This document shows, piece by piece, positions 32,229 through 39,005 of a stretch of 39,005 nt of DNA (the first letter of the stretch is position 1; each line of letters opens with the position of its first letter). Both the position numbers and the translations under genes were made by a program. Below the pieces are notes generated by a model, which was not told the origin of the DNA, made no database searches, and saw only the letters and a program-made list of their open reading frames with translations. Origin of the DNA: CALJGI01 sp047618115 (lineage in GTDB: Bacteria > Pseudomonadota > Gammaproteobacteria > Pseudomonadales > Halieaceae); assembly GCA_047618115.1 (NCBI GenBank), contig JBLHKV010000002.1:1-39005 (forward strand), written 5' to 3'.

Positions 32229-34013
32229 ATGGCCGTGAGCGTGAACCTCCTTGAAAAAATCCGCGCTGGCATTATTGGTGAAAGAGCAATGATTCCAACC
32301 ACCTTCGGTGACAAACCCTTGGTGTACGCTGACTATACGGCTTCCGGTCGCTCGTTGAGTATCGTCGAAGACTACATTCGAGATCAGGTCCTTCCCTATT
32401 ACGCTAACACCCATACAGAGACTTCCTTTACTGGCGCCCAGACTACTGCCTTGAGAGAACAGGCGCGGGATATTATTCGCGATGCCGTTAAGGCCGGCGA
32501 AGAAGACTGCGTTATTTTCTGTGGCCCAGGCGCCACGGCCGCCATCAATAAATTGATCGATATTCTCAATATTCGCCTGCCAGCCGATCTTGCCAAAAGA
32601 CATGACTTGCTCGAGGTAATCCCTATGGAAGATCGTCCGCTGGTTTTTGTTGGGCCCTATGAGCACCACTCTAACGAGTTGCCTTGGAGGGAGTCGATCG
32701 CTCAGGTCGAGGTGATCCCATTGGATGAGAACGGACAGATTGATACCAACACGCTGGAACAGCGTCTGGTGGATGTTGCCGGTTCGCGGCTGATAATTGG
32801 TAGTTTTTCTGCCGCCTCTAATGTCACCGGTATTAAGACTAATGTCGATAAAATTAGCGCTCTATTGCATGCTCACGGCGCGTATAGCCTATGGGACTAC
32901 GCGGCCGCCGCACCCTACGTTGGTATCGATATGAACCCCGTTCCCAGCGCTACATTGGGCAATCCCAGCAAGGACGCCATTTTTCTTTCGCCGCATAAAT
33001 TTGTCGGCGGGCCGGGTACCCCGGGAGTATTGATTGTTAAGAAACGGCTTCTCAACAACAGCGTACCCTCGGTGCCTGGTGGAGGCACGGTGATGTACGT
33101 GACGCCTGAGGATCATCGTTTTGTTGCAGATCCGGAGCACCGCGAGGAAGGGGGAACGCCAGCTATCGTCGAATCTATCCGAGCTGGTCTGGTGTTCAGG
33201 TTACAGCAGCAGGTTGGCACGGCGGTCATCGAAGGGCTCGAAGAGGGCTACGTGCGGCGGGCAATGGAGCGGTGGTCGCCGAACCCCAATATAGATATTC
33301 TCGGCAGTGCCGATGCGGATAGACTTTCAATTTTTTCGGTGCGTCTCAAACACGCGGGAAAAGATCTTCACTATGCCTTCGTCGTAGCTTTGTTGAACGA
33401 TCTTTTCGGAATTCAGGCTCGGGGTGGGTGCTCCTGCGCTGGACCCTATGGCCACAGTTTACTGGGGATGGACATGGACTACAGCAAGGCCTTGGAGCGG
33501 GAGTTATTGGACGGTTACATGGTTATGCGACCGGGTTGGGTACGACTGAACTTTAATTACTTTATCGATGAAGAAACGTTTCAGTATTTGCTGGGTGCCT
33601 TGGAGTTGGTGGCTGAACACGGTTGGCGCCTGCTGCCTTACTATGAATTTGCTGCGGCCAGTGGTTGCTGGCGTTATCAGGGACGTCGTATGGAGTTGGT
33701 GGCGAACCTGGATAACTTCCTCGGAGATTCAGATGAGCAGACTGGTGCGCGAGGTGCGCCCCCAGAACCACTGGCCGAGTATTTGGTCAGGGCAGAAATC
33801 GAATTAATGAAACACCGCAAAGATGCTCAGCAGTACTCTTTGAAGCTACCGGAAAGCTGTGAACAGCTTCGCTGGTTTGTGCTTCCCCAAAGCGTCCTGG
33901 AGGACCAGGCAGTAAGTCACATCCCACCGACTAACGTTTACTCAGCCGGTACCCAGGATGATATTGAAGCAGGTGGAAACACAGCTTGTGGTTTGGGCCT
34001 GAAATTGGCATAG
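32229..34013 (+). CDS. Class V PLP-dependent aminotransferase / cysteine desulfurase-like enzyme
   Basis: This 594-residue protein has the class V fold of NifS/SufS enzymes in its first 450 residues. The opening YADYTASGRSLSIVEDYI matches the substrate end. HHSN (147) and the PLP-binding aspartate in LWDYAAAAPY (Asp223) follow. The Schiff-base lysine is Lys257 in SPHKFVGGPGTPG. A CxC pair (Cys401, Cys403) in RGGCSCAGPYG sits near the place of the active-site cysteine of SufS, so sulfur or selenium transfer is possible. The family is about 400 residues; about 140 C-terminal residues here match nothing I recognise. No Suf, Isc or tRNA-thiolation gene is adjacent. The ATG at 32229 is 161 bases from the divergent Lrp gene. 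The function is not known to me. Confidence 0.82.
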   Translation: MAVSVNLLEKIRAGIIGERAMIPTTFGDKPLVYADYTASGRSLSIVEDYIRDQVLPYYANTHTETSFTGAQTTALREQARDIIRDAVKAGEEDCVIFCGPGATAAINKLIDILNIRLPADLAKRHDLLEVIPMEDRPLVFVGPYEHHSNELPWRESIAQVEVIPLDENGQIDTNTLEQRLVDVAGSRLIIGSFSAASNVTGIKTNVDKISALLHAHGAYSLWDYAAAAPYVGIDMNPVPSATLGNPSKDAIFLSPHKFVGGPGTPGVLIVKKRLLNNSVPSVPGGGTVMYVTPEDHRFVADPEHREEGGTPAIVESIRAGLVFRLQQQVGTAVIEGLEEGYVRRAMERWSPNPNIDILGSADADRLSIFSVRLKHAGKDLHYAFVVALLNDLFGIQARGGCSCAGPYGHSLLGMDMDYSKALERELLDGYMVMRPGWVRLNFNYFIDEETFQYLLGALELVAEHGWRLLPYYEFAAASGCWRYQGRRMELVANLDNFLGDSDEQTGARGAPPEPLAEYLVRAEIELMKHRKDAQQYSLKLPESCEQLRWFVLPQSVLEDQAVSHIPPTNVYSAGTQDDIEAGGNTACGLGLKLA

Positions 34014-34119
34014 AAGCGGCGTGAGGTTTGTTGCGGTAACGGGTTGCTCTATCTATCCTTTAAAGCGAAGATAGTCGAGATGTTTGCCGAACCCCAAACG
34101 AACACAAGGCGGGATGAAA

Positions 34120-34422
34120 ATGACTTCCTACTCAGTACTGGCTTTAACACCGACAAACGAGGACTGGATCCCAAGCTATGTTAGTTCTGTCACCGAATTA
34201 GTCGCTAAACACGGCGGTAAGTACCTGGCCAGAACTGGCAGCCACGAAACCCTCGAGGGTAACGGCCAAGAGGCGGCACTGCGAGTTATCATCGAGTGGC
34301 CCACGAAGGAAGCGGCGCAGGCATTCATGGGCGATCCAGACTATGCGCCGCATTTCGCTGCTCGATCTGCCGGTTCGGAGAGCCATCACTGCCTCATTGA
34401 AGGTAGAGACGATCTCGCCTGA
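34120..34422 (+). CDS. DUF1330-family small protein
   Basis: This 100-residue protein has the DUF1330 dimeric alpha-beta barrel features. It starts MTSYSVLALTPTNEDW and has KHGGKYLARTGSHETLEG, VIIEWPTKEAAQAFMGDPDYAPHFAARSAGS and a short tail. Members of this family have no settled function. The start is the ATG at 34120, about 10 bases after AAGG; ATG 34114 and a TTG at 34084 are less likely. It is 106 bases after the class V enzyme in the same direction and may share its transcript. It converges on the phosphoesterase gene, 5 bases between the stops. The intervening 106 bases hold no clear promoter. Confidence 0.8.
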   Translation: MTSYSVLALTPTNEDWIPSYVSSVTELVAKHGGKYLARTGSHETLEGNGQEAALRVIIEWPTKEAAQAFMGDPDYAPHFAARSAGSESHHCLIEGRDDLA

Positions 34423-34427
34423 AAAAG

Positions 34428-35492
34428 TTAGTGAGCCAATAGGGCTGCGCCAACGACGGATCTCTCTTTCCGATGGATTCGTGATGCGTACATCTGAAAC
34501 TTTTTATGGTTATAAAATGCCACTTTTATTTCCGCGGAACTGATCTCGAGGACTGCGAAACCGGGTTGATACACCAGAAACTCCGAGGCTATTTCATCTC
34601 CGGCAGCTAATGGTTTACTGCGGATGCGTGTGCTTGATGCCGCCCCCTGGATTACCATATCGCCCCAGTTTGCCGACAGGTGTTGTTGGTGATGCTCATG
34701 ACCGCTGAATACGAGGTTTACACCGCATTCCTTCACAAATGGCATAAGAGCGGAGCGTAGATTACTTTCGCGAAATGAGTTGTGCCGGGCTCCACTGGAG
34801 TAAAGGGGGTGGTGGGTTGCGATGATCCGCCAACCGGGTCGATCACATAGATAATCTTTTGCGCGTGCCAATTGCTTGGCGAAGTTCAACTCCATGTCTC
34901 GCTGATAGGGAGGGAAATCTGACCCCGGTGCTATGAAACTCGTGTCGAGTACATATATCCCGAGCCAGTCCGGCAGGTTAGGAATGCCATAGTCTGGCGC
35001 GGGCATTCTCCAGGTCGGAGAGAGTGAGGAGTACTTGATCTGTGCGTTGATGCTCCCACGCCTATCGTGATTACCCACCACCATCCAGAAATCGGTACGG
35101 GATTCGGTAATAAACGGCTTATAGGGCTCCAGAAAGGCACTCATCCATTGTGGGTCTGTGAGCGAGGAGACACCCGCGGGATAAAAGTTGTCTCCCAAGC
35201 CAATCGCAAAATCGCAAGTCTTGGTGTGGCAGGTGGACCACATGGATTTTGCCACCTGCTCTTGCATTACCCCGCCAGAGCCGGAATCACCAAATAAAAC
35301 CACGCGAATGGATTCTTTGTCCTTGTGATCATGCGACGTTGCGTTGGTCAGCTCGTAACGTTCTAAGAGTTTGAGATGGAATAAGTTTTCTTTTTTGAAG
35401 AAGTCCACCAGCAAAACAGCGATGCACACGCCAACGACAAGTAGTAAGGCGGAAAAACCAACCCGGAATTGATGTTTTACTTTTGGCCACAT
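34428..35492 (-). CDS. Membrane-anchored metallophosphoesterase (acid phosphatase-like)
   Basis: This 354-residue protein begins with a single transmembrane segment (about residues 11-30) that probably anchors it facing the periplasm. The calcineurin-like phosphoesterase motifs are complete: FGDSGSGG, GLGDNFYPAGV, VVGNHDRRG, THHPLYSSG and SGHEHHQQH. The pattern GDNFY and GNHD is closest to tartrate-resistant acid phosphatases. Phosphomonoesters are a likely substrate, but the sequence does not fix one. It is on the minus strand, 94 bases downstream of the M18 aminopeptidase gene, and could share its transcript. A purple acid phosphatase is the nearest named alternative. Confidence 0.9.
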   Translation of the reverse strand: MWPKVKHQFRVGFSALLLVVGVCIAVLLVDFFKKENLFHLKLLERYELTNATSHDHKDKESIRVVLFGDSGSGGVMQEQVAKSMWSTCHTKTCDFAIGLGDNFYPAGVSSLTDPQWMSAFLEPYKPFITESRTDFWMVVGNHDRRGSINAQIKYSSLSPTWRMPAPDYGIPNLPDWLGIYVLDTSFIAPGSDFPPYQRDMELNFAKQLARAKDYLCDRPGWRIIATHHPLYSSGARHNSFRESNLRSALMPFVKECGVNLVFSGHEHHQQHLSANWGDMVIQGAASSTRIRSKPLAAGDEIASEFLVYQPGFAVLEISSAEIKVAFYNHKKFQMYASRIHRKERSVVGAALLAH

Positions 35493-35586
35493 GTATCAGG
35501 ATACCTCTTGGATGCTATACATTTTAGTCTGACTATAATCAATGAATCTGAAGATCGTCCAAGCATTTGCTGAAGATGTACCTAAT

Positions 35587-37026
35587 TCACGGTTGTTGTA
35601 AAAATTCAGCACTGGCCCGATACAAATTATACACATCAACTTTTGAGCTGATGCTGTAGGGCGTGTGTATCGAGAGTACCGGCACGCCGAAGTCGATAAC
35701 CTCCATATTGAGTCGTGTAAACTCGCCTCCGATTGTGCCGCCTCGCCCGCCGCCTTCTTTGTAGGAGGCGGTCTGCCAGGCGATACCCGCTGCATCGAGT
35801 AGACCCCTGATCTTGGCGGTGAACTCCGAGTTCGCGTTGAATCCATGGCCATACATCTTGAGGTTAACACCGTGTCCAAGCCTGGGAGCATTGCTTATTT
35901 CAAATCCGCCGGGGTTCTTGGGGTTGACCCCTGGATTGACATCGATAGAGATCATTTCACTGGCAGCCAGCGCGTCCCGCAACATCAGATCATTGTATCC
36001 ACCCTCAGCGGCAGATCTGAGTAGTCGGGCCAGCATTGTAGTGAAGAAGTCTGACTTGGCACCTGTATTGTTAACGTTGCCCACCTCCTCATTGTCGACC
36101 AGGTAAACAACGGCTGTGCGTTCAGGGCTGTCTAGTCCTAGGGCAGCCATCAGCCCCGCATAGCCACCCAGACGGTCATCCTGTCCGTAGGCTGCGATCA
36201 GCGCGCGGTCAAAACCAACATCACGCGATTTGTAGGCGGGAGTTAACGCGAGTTCTGCCGAAACCAGGTCGGCGCGAGATAAGTTGTACTCCTGAGCAAG
36301 GTAGTTCATCACCTCTTCCGCCACGTCTTTCCCGGACGTCCCGGGGATATGGCCAACGATGGGATCCAGTTCCTCGTGCGTAACCTGATCCTTGACCTTC
36401 TTGTCAGCATATCCCCTGTCTGTGTGGGGTGACATATCCGCGATCACGAAAATCGGGTCATCATCGGCCATGCCCACATCCACCATCAACGTGGACCCGT
36501 TCTTTCGATCGACACGGCCACTGAGGGCCAGAGGTATATTGGTCCACTGGTAGGGTTTGATACCCCCGTGTACGGCTGTCTGGAAGAGTGCGAAGCCCTC
36601 CTTTTCATACAAGGGCCGCGCTTTTAACTCTAATCTGGGCGAGTCGATGTGTGCCCCCACAACCCTGAAGCCTTGTGCCATCGGCTGGTTTCCGATGACG
36701 ATCAGCGCCAGAGTCCGGTCGCGATTAACGACGTAGTATTTTTCTCCCGGTTGTACTGGTTCGTTTTCCTTAAAGCGGCGAAAGCCATTTTTTTCAGCCA
36801 GTGCTACTGCGTGCGTAACAAAGGACAGCTCGGTTCGTGCCAGCTCGAGAAATTTTTTATAGCCCTCACCAAAAGTGAACACTTGCTTACGCTGGGCAGT
36901 CTCCAAACTAACCCAGGACGATTTGCAGTCGAGATTATCTGAGCAATTGCCTTCCTTGTCTTTCGCCGACGCGGCAGTTGCCAGCATTAAGCACACCGCT
37001 ATCATCGCTAATCTGAAACCCGTCAC
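35587..37026 (-). CDS. Exported M18-family aminopeptidase
   Basis: The 479-residue protein is an M18 metallo-aminopeptidase. Di-zinc ligands and partners are visible in VGAHIDSPRLELK, YGQDDRLGGYAG, VDNEEVGNVNNTGAKS, ISIDVNPGVNP and the final LSIHTPYSISSKVDVYNLY. It begins with a clear signal peptide (hydrophobic core MIAVCLMLATAASA, likely cut after Ala21). That points to the periplasm or outside, whereas M18 enzymes are usually cytoplasmic. M18 enzymes release N-terminal residues, often acidic or hydrophobic, from peptides. A mature region starting with KDKEGNCSDNLDCKSS has two cysteines that could form a disulfide. It is 175 bases after the YejM-like gene on the same strand. A metallophosphoesterase follows; the joint role is unknown. 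Confidence 0.9.
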   Translation of the reverse strand: MTGFRLAMIAVCLMLATAASAKDKEGNCSDNLDCKSSWVSLETAQRKQVFTFGEGYKKFLELARTELSFVTHAVALAEKNGFRRFKENEPVQPGEKYYVVNRDRTLALIVIGNQPMAQGFRVVGAHIDSPRLELKARPLYEKEGFALFQTAVHGGIKPYQWTNIPLALSGRVDRKNGSTLMVDVGMADDDPIFVIADMSPHTDRGYADKKVKDQVTHEELDPIVGHIPGTSGKDVAEEVMNYLAQEYNLSRADLVSAELALTPAYKSRDVGFDRALIAAYGQDDRLGGYAGLMAALGLDSPERTAVVYLVDNEEVGNVNNTGAKSDFFTTMLARLLRSAAEGGYNDLMLRDALAASEMISIDVNPGVNPKNPGGFEISNAPRLGHGVNLKMYGHGFNANSEFTAKIRGLLDAAGIAWQTASYKEGGGRGGTIGGEFTRLNMEVIDFGVPVLSIHTPYSISSKVDVYNLYRASAEFLQQP

Positions 37027-37201
37027 CTTACTGCCTCTCGCTGTTCAATTGCTTCTACCGTCTTATCGGTCGCCATCACTACAGTTACCAATGGCCTTGG
37101 CCCGACCTCATCAAATAATCGTAGATCATAACGCATAAAGCAGGGGACGGCCTCTCGGCGAGGCTGATGGCTTGGGTGCGGAATCAGGTTTTGATCTTTA
37201 C

Positions 37202-39005
37202 CTAGTCTGTGTTTGCCAGCGTGGGCGACTCTACGGGAGCATTCTTACGGCTTTCGATCAAGGTCGCTACTTTGTCGTGCTCTGGTGAGCCCGAGTAAAA
37301 TCGAGACAGTTCAACGATAAAGGACTTTAAGTGCGCCCTGTCTCCGCTGGAGATATCCGAACCCGACACTGCCTCATCATCCAGGGTAGATGTCTGCATG
37401 GCGTTCATGGCGCCCTTGAGAGTCAGTACGAATTTAATATTTGGGGTAATCAGTGCATCTCCATGCCAGTCACTGGCCACTGTATAGTCACGCACATAAT
37501 CATCTGCGAACAAGTCTTGGCCAAAACTGTGGGCACTTGGCTCGATATCGTAACCTAGAGCGGCAAACAGGGTGGCAGGCATGTCCAGATGGCTGGTCAT
37601 ATTCGTATATTTTTCAGCACGCTGCCCAGGAATGTGAACGAGCATGGGTACACGAATTTGCTCTTGCACAAAGGTTGAGTTGTGACCCCAGCGTCCTTTT
37701 TCCATAAACTCTTCGCCGTGATCGCCTGTGACAATGACGATTGTATTGTCATAGAGATCCTGTTCTTTCAAGGTGTCAAAGATGAGTGCAAGTCGGGTGT
37801 CCAGATAGTGGCTAGAGTTTATGTAGCGGTTTTTGATTTTGGTAATATTTTTTGCAATGTCGACTGACAGGTAGTCAAAATCATCGAGGTAGTCGGGCTC
37901 CAGAATACTGCTGTCGGGGAAATAGTAGTTAGCGTGGGCGGACTCGAAAAACATAAAGCCAAAAAAAGGTCTGCCCTTTGATTTGGAATCTTTGATGTAA
38001 CTTATCAGATCGTCTGTGTTCCTCGTGTCCCGCAGCCAACCGGGGCCCTCACGGTTCTCGATCAATTGCTTGGGTTGAAAGCCTGCGAAAATGGTTTTAT
38101 CAAATTCTGGGTAGGTAAATCGAGCACTGGTGAAAGCTTTCATTGTGTAGTTTTTTTGCTGTAACACATCCAGAAGTAGCGGCGTTTGTCGCGTATTGAG
38201 AAAATCGAACCAATAGGAGCCATAAATGCCATAAAATTGAGAGAACATGCCAAGCCGTGTGCCATTTCCTCCGCTGTAGTGTGAGGCGAACCAACTGTTA
38301 TTGCTGGCAAATTCATACGTGCTGGGCATAATTCGCTCTGTCACCATGTCGTGCCGTAGCGATTCTGCCGTTAGCCATATAATGTTGTACGGTTGGGTAA
38401 TGGTTTTTCCGTTCGAGCCAGATACCGGGTAATCGAGTTTTCCAGAATAGCTGCTTCCAGCGCTGACAATATTCTGGCTATCGACGGATTTCAGCCCGCG
38501 ACTAATGTAGAACCCACGTGCGGTGACAGGTATGTGCCACACTACCCGCGAAGCTACGGACAGTACCTCGGTATTAGCTGTAAATGCTGAATAGGAAAAG
38601 AAAATTACCTCGCTGAGGAACAGTAGGGCCACTCCAACCAAGATGGGCAGTTTTTTTACGGTCCGAGGTAGCAGTCGTTCAAATGGTAAATACCTGATGG
38701 AAATTAAATAGAGTCCGATGACGATCAGTCCGCCAATGGTTGCAGAACGGTAAAATGATCCTGACAAACCCAGGGCTTCAATTCCACCAGGTGTCGTCAA
38801 CAGATTAATGACGAAGCCGCCTATAAAGAAATTGTACATTGCGTGAAGCTTGTAGTTTGCCAGCAGTAGGCCTATTAAACTCAATACGAACAAATGAAGG
38901 CAGATATAATAGGCAGGATGGCGAAAGCGCGAATACAGCAGAAATAGGAAAACTAGCGGTATGCAGAGTAAGGTGGACTGCAATGCTGCAACCATTATGG
39001 TGTAA
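37202..39005 (-). CDS. YejM/PbgA-like DUF3413 and sulfatase-domain membrane protein (N-terminus beyond the window)
   Basis: The 5' end runs off the window; an in-frame ATG at 38995 exists but the frame stays open to the edge. Compared with YejM about 55 residues seem to be missing, so the true start is probably outside. Four or five hydrophobic helices, with the DUF3413-like IGGFVINLLTTPGGIEALG, precede a periplasmic alkaline-phosphatase-like domain. That domain contains IIWLTAESLRHD, GGNGTRLGMFSQFYGIYGSYW, TGDHGEEFMEKGRWGHNSTF and VPMLVHIPG. E. coli YejM (LapC) senses lipopolysaccharide and restrains LapB; its enzyme site is degenerate. Here the metal-binding DHGE and WGH motifs are kept, so the protein might still be catalytic. 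The M18 gene lies downstream on the same strand. Confidence 0.85.
   Translation of the reverse strand, partial: YTIMVAALQSTLLCIPLVFLFLLYSRFRHPAYYICLHLFVLSLIGLLLANYKLHAMYNFFIGGFVINLLTTPGGIEALGLSGSFYRSATIGGLIVIGLYLISIRYLPFERLLPRTVKKLPILVGVALLFLSEVIFFSYSAFTANTEVLSVASRVVWHIPVTARGFYISRGLKSVDSQNIVSAGSSYSGKLDYPVSGSNGKTITQPYNIIWLTAESLRHDMVTERIMPSTYEFASNNSWFASHYSGGNGTRLGMFSQFYGIYGSYWFDFLNTRQTPLLLDVLQQKNYTMKAFTSARFTYPEFDKTIFAGFQPKQLIENREGPGWLRDTRNTDDLISYIKDSKSKGRPFFGFMFFESAHANYYFPDSSILEPDYLDDFDYLSVDIAKNITKIKNRYINSSHYLDTRLALIFDTLKEQDLYDNTIVIVTGDHGEEFMEKGRWGHNSTFVQEQIRVPMLVHIPGQRAEKYTNMTSHLDMPATLFAALGYDIEPSAHSFGQDLFADDYVRDYTVASDWHGDALITPNIKFVLTLKGAMNAMQTSTLDDEAVSGSDISSGDRAHLKSFIVELSRFYSGSPEHDKVATLIESRKNAPVESPTLANTD

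Noticed and set aside
1..39005. CRISPR array, prophage, insertion sequence with transposase, toxin-antitoxin or defence genes
   Set aside because: I looked for spaced direct repeats, integrases, transposases and known defence domains and saw none. The only mobile-looking feature is the short foldback element.

Overview
The window is compact bacterial chromosome from a gammaproteobacterium. The block ubiG, mupP, yciK, mtaD, gyrA, serC, pheA, tyrA, cmk, rpsA, ihfB, lapA, lapB, pyrF matches the order I know from Pseudomonas and related marine gammaproteobacteria. SMC-type condensin genes (scpA, scpB) replace the MukBEF system of enterics, sulfate is activated by a homomeric Sat with CysC, and PEP carboxykinase is the GTP type. 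Together these suggest a marine gammaproteobacterium near Cellvibrionales/Halieaceae. The family-level placement is an inference. I saw no phage, insertion sequence with a transposase, or CRISPR array.

Layout. 1-2068 (+): tail of a membrane protein, cysC and sat (sulfate to PAPS). 2069-2436: a 197-bp foldback element, then a clear promoter for the GTP-PEPCK gene (2437-4245). 4261-8076 (-): yciB, an SH3b membrane protein, a periplasmic cyclophilin, a pdxJ-like gene and tRNA-Ser(CGA), tightly packed, followed by a crotonase. 8175-12232 (+): rnm, yciO, scpA, scpB, rluB. 12262-15824 (-): mtaD, ubiG, mupP, yciK. 16160-22585 (+): gyrA, serC, pheA, tyrA, cmk. 22744-27046 (+): rpsA, ihfB, lapA, lapB, pyrF. 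27144-27461: a ComEA-like exported protein followed by a strong terminator. 27575-31578 (+): a wbpV-wbpL-wbpM-like module for making UDP-QuiNAc and starting an O-chain on undecaprenyl phosphate. 31603-34422: an Lrp regulator divergent from an unusual class V PLP enzyme and a DUF1330 protein. 34428-39005 (-): a YejM-like DUF3413/sulfatase gene running off the window, an exported M18 aminopeptidase and a membrane-anchored metallophosphoesterase.

The genes join translation and RNA processing (rpsA, rnm, rluB, tRNA-Ser, yciO), chromosome structure (gyrA, scpAB, ihfB), aromatic amino acid and serine synthesis (serC, pheA, tyrA) and envelope biology (mupP, lapAB, QuiNAc module, YejM-like protein). 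Many units are translationally coupled through 4-base overlaps, several with TTG or GTG starts.

Most of the window is ordinary core genome. The less ordinary parts are the foldback element at 2090-2286, structured leaders before gyrA and rpsA, overlapping hairpins that could form an attenuator after comEA, the Lrp/class V enzyme locus, and the exported M18 aminopeptidase. I found no convincing new multi-gene system; the Lrp/class V enzyme locus is the best candidate for uncharacterised biochemistry.
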